Shown here one piece after another: positions 7,677 to 14,469 of a stretch of DNA of 16,701 bases (within the stretch, counting starts at the first letter, position 1; the number at the start of each line of letters is the position of its first letter). The notes beneath the pieces are model-generated. The model made no database searches. It was not told where the DNA came from and saw only the letters and a list, made by a program, of their open reading frames with translations. Source of the stretch: Dehalococcoidales bacterium (GTDB lineage Bacteria > Chloroflexota > Dehalococcoidia > Dehalococcoidales > UBA2162); NCBI GenBank assembly GCA_030648675.1, contig JAUSGV010000024.1, forward strand, positions 1-16,701, given 5' to 3'. The translations under genes were made by a program, and so were the position numbers.

Positions 7677-7807
7677 TGTATCCTCCTCAGTTTTGCGTCG
7701 CTGTCCGGCACCCTGCAGAAGGTATTGAAGTTCATGCGCCCGCCTCCTAGGTAAAGATTATCTGAATCGAAACCACACTCACACATCGCTTTAAGTATGC
7801 TACCCAT
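7640..7807 (-). CDS. 55-residue Cys-containing small ORF, probably a truncated zinc-binding protein
   Basis: ATG at 7807 is preceded by GGGGGTAAG and opens a 55-codon frame. The N-terminal 34 residues look like a real protein: C9-E-C11-G-F, then LYLGGGRMNFNTF and C31. This resembles small CxCG...GGGMxNF...C proteins that normally continue with a further CxxC pair. After VP (33-34) the sequence turns into basic, low-sense residues (KLRRIQWIRSEM) and overlaps the first 37 bases of the 247-codon gene in another frame. It is therefore probably a 5' remnant of such a gene, or a leader ORF coupled to the downstream gene. The family resemblance is from memory. Confidence 0.45.
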   Translation of the reverse strand: MGSILKAMCECGFDSDNLYLGGGRMNFNTFCRVPDSDAKLRRIQWIRSEMLTRRS

Positions 7808-7905
7808 AATCTTACCCCCGGCACTCTCCGTACTAGTTTAGCCCATTAGCAGACATGCGCGCAATTATCGCTTAAGCCAATCTGCTAGCTTTACAATGAC
7901 TACCA

Positions 7906-8526
7906 CTATTCGGCCTCACTGGCAACTATGCTGAACGCCTGCTGGAATTTGCGGCAATACTCCCCATCTGATACTGATGATAATCTTGCTTCGGCAAAGA
8001 ACCGACCCATCTGTTCGATTGGGACATCGACCCTCAGAAATTCATCATCTTCCGAGAACCTAAGAACGTTAAACGAAGGTTTATTATCACTCCACTGGAT
8101 CGTTGGGACATAGAAACCATCCTGACCTTCAAGCCTGGTGTAAAAGCGGATAATACTCCCCCGAAATATCTGGAGACAGGGGAACGCATATTCAGGAATC
8201 GGCTCCCTACCGGCATTGACTTTGCCGTCCCTGAGCGGCTCTAACGTTTTACACAGAGCTCGTTCAATGACGACTCCGGGGAAAGCTGGAGTCACAAAGA
8301 CGAAGATTTCTGCCCGGCGGCGGGCTGTCTCTCGAACGCAACACCAGAATGTTATGGGTGTATTCCAAATCTTGACACTCCTCCGCTTTGCAAGAGGTGC
8401 TACGGCAGCCGTTAGCACTCCATCAATCCAGTGATCATCAGGGTCGTCCTTTATTTCAAGACCAGGGAAGTAGCTCACCAGCCCGACATCCTTTCGGCTT
8501 AGCTCAATAAAGTATCGTTTTCCCAT
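7906..8526 (-). CDS. Hypothetical protein, 206 residues, last gene of the TPR operon
   Basis: I do not recognise this protein. It is soluble, without signal peptide or transmembrane segment, and rich in aromatic residues (RYFIEL, FVTPAFPGV, IIRFYTRL). There is a Cys-Cys pair in TFWCCVRETARRR. The frame is open upstream to an ATG at 8577, but the start at 8526 (MGKRYFIEL) is preferred: it has GAGGAG about seven bases upstream and avoids overlapping the TPR gene, leaving a 37-base gap. The position after the TPR gene suggests the two are co-expressed. No function is proposed. Confidence 0.65.
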   Translation of the reverse strand: MGKRYFIELSRKDVGLVSYFPGLEIKDDPDDHWIDGVLTAAVAPLAKRRSVKIWNTPITFWCCVRETARRRAEIFVFVTPAFPGVVIERALCKTLEPLRDGKVNAGREPIPEYAFPCLQIFRGSIIRFYTRLEGQDGFYVPTIQWSDNKPSFNVLRFSEDDEFLRVDVPIEQMGRFFAEARLSSVSDGEYCRKFQQAFSIVASEAE

Positions 8527-8563
8527 TCTTTTACTCCTCGCTCGTAAATCAGCTTCATGTGGC

Positions 8564-9220
8564 CTATTGATAATCACGCGTAATTTCTATAGTCCAGAGG
8601 CGATAAGCGTAAGCGGTAATGTCGCAGGGGGCGATCTCTAGTGCCCGATCAAAATCAGCGATTGCCTTTTTGTACATACCGAGGCTGGCATAGGCTTCGC
8701 CCCGCTGGCTGTGGAGATCTTGCATGACGGGGTCCGTTTTACCGGCTATTTTGAGGGCCATGTTGTAATCTGATATGGCATTCTCATAATTACCTTTCCA
8801 AAAATGGACGAGACCACGGTTGTTATAAAATATGGCTACGCGAGGGGCTAACTCTATAGCCCTGTTATAATCTTCCATAGCTTCGTCAAACCTTTCTAAC
8901 TTGTAGAATGCGAGACCACGGTTGTTATAACCTCCCTCATATTCCGGTTCGATATTTATCGTCCGGTTACAGTCGGCGATAGACTCATCCCATTCGTAGT
9001 TATTACCGTAGGCGATAGCTCGCAAGTCATAGGCACGTGCATTTCCTGGGTCTAGTTCAATAGACCTAGTAAAAGCGTCCATGGCCAGTTCCGGCTCTCC
9101 CGTATCGATAAAATGGCAGCCCATCTTCAAGTAAATAGTTACCTTATCCATCTCAGGATAACTCGGATTCTCTCTGGTGTTCTTACTATCTCTCTTTTTA
9201 TTTGCCATGCTGCATCGCAC
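8564..9220 (-). CDS. Tetratricopeptide repeat (TPR) protein
   Basis: The protein is made of about five consecutive 34-residue TPR units, roughly 27-60, 61-94, 95-128, 129-163 and 165-200. They show the usual pattern, for example YNNRGLAFYKLERFDEAMED, with conserved Ala/Gly/Tyr positions and a Pro near each unit's end (ELDP, NIEP, ELAP, EIAP). TPR arrays bind other proteins and have no catalytic role. There is no signal peptide or membrane anchor, so a cytoplasmic scaffold or chaperone-like role is likely, perhaps with the products of neighbouring genes. AAGGAG lies four bases before the ATG at 9220. A second ATG four codons in (MANKK) is an alternative. At DNA level a 20-base sequence recurs exactly between units 3 and 4. 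Confidence 0.85.
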   Translation of the reverse strand: MRCSMANKKRDSKNTRENPSYPEMDKVTIYLKMGCHFIDTGEPELAMDAFTRSIELDPGNARAYDLRAIAYGNNYEWDESIADCNRTINIEPEYEGGYNNRGLAFYKLERFDEAMEDYNRAIELAPRVAIFYNNRGLVHFWKGNYENAISDYNMALKIAGKTDPVMQDLHSQRGEAYASLGMYKKAIADFDRALEIAPCDITAYAYRLWTIEITRDYQ

Positions 9221-9238
9221 TCCTTCTACTGCTTCTTA

Positions 9239-9385
9239 TTATGCTGCCATTAACTTTGCAATAATATTATAATTGTTAAAGGTTAAGGCGTCCTTTAGTT
9301 CATTCTGTTTTTCTAATTCTGCCAACCGGGCACGTAGAATCGAAGAGCGAATGCTAGCCGCAGTATTTTTCAACCCCATAATCAT
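9239..9385 (-). CDS. Overlapping 48-residue ORF, candidate small protein
   Basis: This frame opens with ATG-ATT-ATG-GGG at 9385 inside the 3' end of the 131-codon gene and ends 18 bases before the TPR start. It reads as a short helical protein (RARLAELEKQNELKDAL near 18-34, then NNYNIIAKLMAA) and fills what would otherwise be a 133-base gap in a tight operon. There is no clear SD, so it would rely on coupling with the upstream gene, which ends at 9354. It could also be an out-of-frame C-terminal extension of the 131-residue protein. The amino-acid pattern, not homology, supports it. Confidence 0.4.
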   Translation of the reverse strand: MIMGLKNTAASIRSSILRARLAELEKQNELKDALTFNNYNIIAKLMAA

Positions 9386-9749
9386 CGCTGAAAAGTAGTT
9401 GGCTATCACGGCTCAATAAATCCATAAAGGCGGCAAAGCTCACCCTGTCATATCTCTTCGGGTACCAGGCTTCAATCATCAGGTCACTGTCTTCATCGGC
9501 ATGGAATCGTAGCACAACGGCTTTGCCGTTAAGATAGTTGAGGCGCTCGATAAACTCCTGCCTATGGGTCTCGGCTATTTCGTTGCCCCCGACCCAGGCA
9601 CCAAAGAATATGCCCCCTGCCTTGACCGAGATACACATGTTAAAGAGCCGTTCATGCTTGGCTGAGAACCTTCCGGTGTCTTCTTCTTCAATGTCATAGC
9701 CCAGATACTTTAAGTGGTTAAGGAATTTTTCTATAACTCCAGTCGTCAT
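9354..9749 (-). CDS. Hypothetical protein, 131 residues, YbjN-like architecture
   Basis: The protein is small, acidic and soluble. An N-terminal helix (VIEKFLNHLKYLGYDIEEE) is followed by alternating strands (LFNMCISVKAGGIFFGAWV), a helix with a linker (HRQEFIERLNYLNGK), strands (AVVLRFHADEDSDLMIEAWY) and a final helix (FAAFMDLLSRD). This alternation resembles YbjN or type III secretion chaperone-like folds, which act as protein-binding chaperones. The match is architectural only. AAGGAGAAGG precedes the ATG. Together with the downstream TPR gene this suggests a small set of protein-binding factors. Confidence 0.6.
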   Translation of the reverse strand: MTTGVIEKFLNHLKYLGYDIEEEDTGRFSAKHERLFNMCISVKAGGIFFGAWVGGNEIAETHRQEFIERLNYLNGKAVVLRFHADEDSDLMIEAWYPKRYDRVSFAAFMDLLSRDSQLLFSDDYGVEKYCG

Positions 9750-9778
9750 TTTCCTTCTCCTTTTAAGTAGTAAATATA

Positions 9779-9946
9779 CTAATATAGCTGTTTTCTAAAA
9801 GTTCCTTTATGAATTCTATTTCCGCATTGAAAACAAGCCCAATCACCTTCATACTCTTTGTACAAATCACCATGGCACCTGGGGCACTGCTTTAACCTCC
9901 AAATATACCTATGCTCGTTAATAATCCTTGTCAGTCTGCTAACCAT
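9779..9946 (-). CDS. 55-residue zinc-ribbon small protein
   Basis: A strong SD (TAAGGAGGT, eight bases before ATG) opens a 55-codon frame ending at 9779. The basic N-terminus (MVSRLTRIINEHRYIWRLKQ) leads to a zinc ribbon with C21-P-R-C24 and C38-F-Q-C41, in a spacing typical of four-Cys ribbons. Such proteins usually bind DNA, RNA or a partner through the metal-stabilised loop. It is the first gene of the minus-strand operon and lies 29 bases before the 131-codon gene. A weak -10-like TATACT lies upstream near 9983-9978, without a good -35. Confidence 0.75.
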   Translation of the reverse strand: MVSRLTRIINEHRYIWRLKQCPRCHGDLYKEYEGDWACFQCGNRIHKGTFRKQLY

Positions 9947-10070
9947 AAAATACCTCCTTATTTAATCCTCTTGATTCAGTATAGAAGTTAGAAACTTGTT
10001 TTTGAGCGTGAGCCTTTAAAATTAGGCACGAATTAACTGGTATCGTCACCTTGGAAGACTTTCCTTATAA

Positions 10071-10292
10071 GCCATAATTGCTGCTATAACCAGTAGAACC
10101 GACCGTGTATTGGTAGGCGATCATTCCATTGCTGACTGGCAGGGAGCAGGACTTCTTTTCCCTTCGGTGGCTACCAGCATTATTAGAACAATCAAGCAGG
10201 ATATGATAGCCAAAAGACTGGGCTCCATACCGACACCAGATTTGAAGGCGATAGACAGTAAATTGATGCTGGCACTTGGTCTTTCCCAATAA
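10071..10292 (+). pseudogene. PemK/MazF-type toxin gene remnant
   Basis: From 10071 an uninterrupted frame, without a usual start codon, encodes AIIAAITSRTDRV, then IADWQGAGLLFPSVATSIIR, then IAKRLGSIPTPDLKAID and LALGLSQ. These are the C-terminal landmarks of the PemK/MazF endoribonuclease family: the VAAITS strand, the DW..AGLL.PS loop and a K-LG..-DL closing helix. The frame is closed by TAA at 10068. In another frame just upstream lies GIVTLEDFPYKP (about 10039-10070), which could be a remnant of the family's N-terminal strand with the middle ~40 residues deleted. No antitoxin gene is evident. The catalytic N-terminal part is missing, so the toxin should be inactive. Confidence 0.65.
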
Positions 10293-10500
10293 GGATGGTA
10301 CCCTCCCAGCGTTCATTCCCTGTTTCCCAGCCTTCGAGCCGGCGGATTGAACAAAATCAGTTTTGTGTGACTAGGGGTTGATCTGGGCTAAGATGCCCCA
10401 AAAGGGTTATGTTTTGTTGATGACTGCAATAGGTGTATAATTGCCCTAATAAAGAAGACCTAGTTTCGGAGCGTATGGGACATCTTTGGAGCAGCACAGT
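10293..10500. other. Intergenic region after the toxin remnant
   Basis: Apart from the promoter at 10414-10441 this stretch holds no gene. There are only short inverted repeats, such as ACAAAA-TCAG-TTTTGT near 10350-10365, too small to call a terminator. Together with the toxin remnant it forms a 554-base tract without an intact gene. Confidence 0.4.
10414..10441 (+). promoter_or_regulatory. Sigma70-type promoter for the methyltransferase-helicase operon
   Basis: TTGTTG (10414-10419) and a perfect TATAAT (10436-10441) are 16 bases apart. Transcription would start near 10448, leaving a leader of about 50 bases before the ATG at 10501. No operator-like repeat is obvious here. Confidence 0.55.
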
Positions 10501-11163
10501 ATGGCGAGGGACATTTCTAGCTTGACACCTGTTACTCCCGTTATATGGGCAGTTGATGTCGGCTCTGTAAAACGCAAACGCTTCGCGTGGTGCCGCATAA
10601 GGCGAGAAGAGCGAGATAGTGTTGTCAAAGACGGGGACGACATTCTAGATCTCGTAAAAAGACTTGCCGATGACCTCTCAGCGCGCAGGAGCGTCGCCCT
10701 TGGCTTCGAGTGCCCGCTGTTTGTGCCGGTGCCGAAGGATCCCTTCTTCTTGACCAGCGCTCGGGAAGGAGAGAACAATCATCCCTGGAGTGCCGGCGCA
10801 GGTTGTGCAGCTTTGGCGACTGGCCTTTCAGAGACCGCGTGGATTTTTGAAAGAACACGTGAGTTCGTAAATGTGGACGTGCAAGCATCATTTGTTTGGC
10901 ATGATTTCATCGCTGGCAAAGCGAATCTGTTTATATGGGAAGCTCTGGTCACTGGACCTGCAAAAGGTCAATCGCATCGAGAAGATGCAAGGGCTGCCGC
11001 CACCTCATTCCTTACTAAATATCCCGATGTTGTCGAAGCTGATGCGGTAGAGAGAGGCAGTGACAAACCATTTTATTCACTTGTAGGTGCTGCACTCTTG
11101 CGCTCTGGTTTAACTCGGGATGTCTCCATCTTGAGGCAGAAATGCATTGTGATAAGAAGCTAG
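10501..11163 (+). CDS. Hypothetical protein, possible RNase-H-like (DUF429-like) fold
   Basis: The 220-residue protein begins with a strand bearing an acidic residue (VIWAVDVGS, D19). It then has VALGFECPLFVPVP (E70), LFIWEALVTG (E147) and HREDARAAA (D162). Acidic residues on strand 1, strand 4 and a later helix are the layout of RNase-H-like folds, including DUF429-type proteins. This is inference from spacing, not a firm match. I have the impression that the GFECPLFVPVP segment recurs in uncharacterised bacterial proteins. The frame is open to a TTG at 10486, but ATG 10501 is preferred because GGAG lies nine bases upstream of it. A well-formed promoter precedes it, and 53 bases separate it from the methyltransferase gene, suggesting one operon. 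Confidence 0.5.
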   Translation: MARDISSLTPVTPVIWAVDVGSVKRKRFAWCRIRREERDSVVKDGDDILDLVKRLADDLSARRSVALGFECPLFVPVPKDPFFLTSAREGENNHPWSAGAGCAALATGLSETAWIFERTREFVNVDVQASFVWHDFIAGKANLFIWEALVTGPAKGQSHREDARAAATSFLTKYPDVVEADAVERGSDKPFYSLVGAALLRSGLTRDVSILRQKCIVIRS

Positions 11164-11216
11164 AAGATCGTTACTGGCTTGAAGGCAACCGATTCGTCTC
11201 GTGAGGAGGTCTTGAC

Positions 11217-14200
11217 ATGCCACAAGTGCAATCCCTAGACGAACTGATTGCGAGGAAAGCAATTGAGTACGCCGACCAAATTAAGGCGGCAGCGGCGATG
11301 GCGGACAAGGAAGAGGAAATCCGCATCAGGTCGGTGGAGCAGCTTGCTTATATCCAAAGAGATCTTGACTTCAAACTTGAAGGTAAACACGAGTTTACTG
11401 TCGCCAGCGGGCGCGTCGATTCGGTATATTCTCGCGTAATCATCGAATACAAGAATCCCAAAAGTCCAGGCGACCGCATCGGGCCAAAAGCTGACTCGCC
11501 AGGAAGCAAGAAAGTCGTCGAGCAAATCAAGAAGCGGTTCTATGACATGCGGCATGAGCATGGGCAGCCACTTAACTCGCTATTCGGAGTTGGTCTTGAC
11601 GGCAATCATTTCATTTTCGTACGCTTCCGCGATGAGAAATGGCAGGTGCAGGAACCGGTCGAGGTCAACCGTCACTCTGCCGAGAGGTTTCTCTGGGCAC
11701 TGTTCAACTTGGGAACGAAGGGTAAGCCGTTCTCGCCAGAGTATCTAGCGGGCGACTTCGGGTCGGAGGGCGGCAATACCGTTGCCATCAGCGGTATCCA
11801 TGCTCTTTACGATGCCATCGTGACCACCGACAACCCCAAAGCGCAGACCTTCTTCAGCCAGTGGAAAATCCTGTTTGGCGAAGTCTGCGGTTACGACGTG
11901 GACAGTCCTTCGGACAAGATCAAGAAACTCGCCGAGTTCTACCAGGTAAGCGTGAAGGACCCGAAGCCCGCCGAATTGCTGTTTGCTGTTCACACCTACT
12001 ACGCGCTGTTTATGAAACTAATGGCGGCGCAGATCGTCGCCTTCTTCCACAAACTAACGACACCCCTGGAAAGGATGATGCAGGCCACCACCAGCAACAA
12101 ACTCAAGCGCGAGATGGAAGACCTCGAAGCGGGCAGCATATTCCGCCACCTCAACATTACCAACTTCCTCGAAGGCGACCTCTTCGCCTGGTACACCGGT
12201 GTTTGGACCGAGCCGATTGAGAAACTCGTCCGCGACATGGTGACGAAACTGGACGACTACAACCCCGGCACCCTCTCCGAAGACCCCACCGGCAGCCGTG
12301 ACCTGCTCAAGAAACTTTACCAGCAACTCTTCCCCAAGAGCGTCCGCCACGACCTCGGTGAATATTACACGCCCGACTGGCTCGCCGAACACGTCCTCAA
12401 CGAGCTCGGTTACGTTGGAGATCCCGACAAACGCCTGCTGGATCCCGCCTGCGGTTCGGGTACCTTCCTCGTCATGGCCATTAACCGCATCCGAAAATGG
12501 TACGAGGAGAATCGCGAACGCTGTCAGTTCGATGAAAGTGAGCTCGGTCGCAAGATCCTCGCCAACGTCATCGGCTTCGACCTCAACCCGCTGGCCGTGA
12601 TGGCCGCTCGAACCAACTACCTCATCGCTATCCGCGACCTCGTCGGGCATATGGATAAGGTCGAGATTCCGGTTTACCTGTGCGATTCAATAATGACGCC
12701 TTCGGAATACGGGGGGCTTTTTGCCGGAGGTCTCGGTAAGGCTAGACAATTGAAGACTGCACCTACTACCTTCTTAATTCCAACTGAAATCGCTACGAAC
12801 CGCGACGATGTAGCTAAGTATGCAGAGCAATTAGAGGCTGGGGTTCGCAACGGCTATTCGGCTGAAGAATTCATCCAGCGCTGCCGTGATGAGGGACTAC
12901 CAATCAACGAGCAAAGACTGCACATTGGCTTGTATAACGAACTCGTGGAACTGGATAAAGCTAACAAGAATGGAGTGTGGGCTCGGATTATCAAGAATGC
13001 CTTCGCTCCGTTGTTTGTTGGTAAAGTTGACTTTGTCGCTGGAAATCCACCGTGGATATTCTGGAATAACCTCCCGGAAGATTATCGTGAACAAGTAAGG
13101 GCTTTAATGACAGACACTTACCGAATAGCTGCTGCTAAGCAGTCAACAATGAAAAACCTTGGAGCTGCAGGCAAGGATCTTTCCATGCTCTTTGTCTATG
13201 TCTCAAGCGATTGTTTTCTTACCATCGGTGGTAAACTTGGTTTCGTAATAACGCAAACTATTTTTCAAACTAGAGCCGGTGATGAATTTAGGCGCTTTAC
13301 ATTACCAGGGGGCATCCCTCTTCAAGTTGACAAGGTAGAAGATTGGATGGCAGTTCGACCATTTCGGAAATCTGCAGGAAATAAGACCGCAGTTATCTTG
13401 CTCACGAAAGGGAAACCAACGATTTACCCTATCAGATACATTTCCTACACTGCAAATGTTGAATTCGACACGGAAGATACTGCATTGGATGATGTATTAC
13501 ACAAGGTAGCTCGCGCCGATCGTTTTGCAGTACCTTCAACTTCAAATCAATCTAATAGTTTCTGGAGAATTATCGACGAGAAAGCATCGGATGATACCCA
13601 AACCAGTGGCATTGCCATGGAGTCCGAAAGTTTCAAGGCTAGGAAAGGTATCGACACGAATCTTGAATCTGCATTTCGTTTGTCGTTAATATTAGCGAAG
13701 GGCACGGGTAAAGTGCTAATCAGAAACGTAAATAAAAGGGCAAAAAAACCTCTTCCAGAAATCGAGGCATTGGTCGAAGTCGACCTGCTATTCCCTTTTG
13801 TGAACGGACAATCTATTAAAAGATGGGGATTTGAGATCGCAGGAACTTATATCGTCCCGCATACTTCGGAAACAGGAATGAAGCCCATTTCGGAACCTGA
13901 TATGAGGCGACAATTCCCCCTTACATATGCGTTTCTTAAAAACTTCCAAAAAGAATTATTAAGTCGTCCTTTACACATGCGTTGGGGACCATCCCATCCT
14001 TTCTATTCTCTCTATAATATCGGCCCCTACACATTCGCAAAATATCGTGTTGCATGGAAAAGGTCCACCAAGAATTTTACTGCCACCGTTCTTAGCACTT
14101 GTAAAACGCCAATACTTGGTGAACGATTAATTTTAGGAAATGCGGATGTCATGACGATTGGTTTTGACTCCCCAGAGAAGGCCTATTTTATTTGTGGTCT

Positions 14201-14447
14201 CTTAAATAGTCAGCCTGTCAGAGAAAGAATCAATCGAGCGATCACAACCAAGGCACATCGAGACATTATTGGTGTTGTGAGTTTGCCACGATTCGATAAA
14301 AACAACCGATTGCATACTGAGATTTCGGGATTATCTCGAAGCCTTCATATATCAGTCTCACAGGGCGATATGGAGACTACGAAGTTGGAGAAGCAGCTTG
14401 ATTTGATTGTTAACAAAGTACTTCGGATGAGAGCCGATTCTAACTAA
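11217..14447 (+). CDS. Nuclease-adenine methyltransferase fusion (type IIG / DrmMI- or PglX-like)
   Basis: The N-terminus (about 50-130) has a PD-(D/E)XK-like core: D68 in SGRVDSVYS and E77-Y-K79 in IIEYKNP. A helical linker leads to a gamma-class N6-adenine methyltransferase domain with motif I DPACGSGTF at 409-417 (S-adenosylmethionine binding) and motif IV N610-P-P-W613 (catalysis). The ~190-residue stretch between them is typical of Eco57I-like enzymes. The C-terminus (about 850-1076; segments FAKYRVAWKRSTKNF and YFICGLLNSQPV) looks like a target-recognition domain. The 1076-residue length fits type IIG/ISP, PglX and DrmMI proteins. The start follows GGAGGT by six bases. Codon use changes sharply near 12660-12720, from C-ending to A/T-ending codons, suggesting a recombined C-terminal half. 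The helicase gene follows after 22 bases. Confidence 0.85.
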   Translation: MPQVQSLDELIARKAIEYADQIKAAAAMADKEEEIRIRSVEQLAYIQRDLDFKLEGKHEFTVASGRVDSVYSRVIIEYKNPKSPGDRIGPKADSPGSKKVVEQIKKRFYDMRHEHGQPLNSLFGVGLDGNHFIFVRFRDEKWQVQEPVEVNRHSAERFLWALFNLGTKGKPFSPEYLAGDFGSEGGNTVAISGIHALYDAIVTTDNPKAQTFFSQWKILFGEVCGYDVDSPSDKIKKLAEFYQVSVKDPKPAELLFAVHTYYALFMKLMAAQIVAFFHKLTTPLERMMQATTSNKLKREMEDLEAGSIFRHLNITNFLEGDLFAWYTGVWTEPIEKLVRDMVTKLDDYNPGTLSEDPTGSRDLLKKLYQQLFPKSVRHDLGEYYTPDWLAEHVLNELGYVGDPDKRLLDPACGSGTFLVMAINRIRKWYEENRERCQFDESELGRKILANVIGFDLNPLAVMAARTNYLIAIRDLVGHMDKVEIPVYLCDSIMTPSEYGGLFAGGLGKARQLKTAPTTFLIPTEIATNRDDVAKYAEQLEAGVRNGYSAEEFIQRCRDEGLPINEQRLHIGLYNELVELDKANKNGVWARIIKNAFAPLFVGKVDFVAGNPPWIFWNNLPEDYREQVRALMTDTYRIAAAKQSTMKNLGAAGKDLSMLFVYVSSDCFLTIGGKLGFVITQTIFQTRAGDEFRRFTLPGGIPLQVDKVEDWMAVRPFRKSAGNKTAVILLTKGKPTIYPIRYISYTANVEFDTEDTALDDVLHKVARADRFAVPSTSNQSNSFWRIIDEKASDDTQTSGIAMESESFKARKGIDTNLESAFRLSLILAKGTGKVLIRNVNKRAKKPLPEIEALVEVDLLFPFVNGQSIKRWGFEIAGTYIVPHTSETGMKPISEPDMRRQFPLTYAFLKNFQKELLSRPLHMRWGPSHPFYSLYNIGPYTFAKYRVAWKRSTKNFTATVLSTCKTPILGERLILGNADVMTIGFDSPEKAYFICGLLNSQPVRERINRAITTKAHRDIIGVVSLPRFDKNNRLHTEISGLSRSLHISVSQGDMETTKLEKQLDLIVNKVLRMRADSN

Positions 14448-14469
14448 ATAGAGGAGGTATCCAAGAGTC

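Noticed and set aside
7906..8577. Upstream ATG at 8577 as the start of the 206-residue protein
   Set aside because: It overlaps the TPR gene and lacks an SD, whereas ATG 8526 has a strong one.
10065..10316. 83-codon minus-strand open frame
   Set aside because: It is opposite the PemK/MazF remnant, whose plus-strand reading has recognisable family motifs.
10320..10366. Small inverted repeat after the toxin remnant as a terminator
   Set aside because: Arms of only six AT-rich bases and no T-tract.
12054..12650. 198-codon minus-strand open frame opposite the methyltransferase
   Set aside because: It lies opposite the most GC-ending part of a clear gene and has low-complexity Val/Glu/Gly-rich sequence typical of an antisense shadow.
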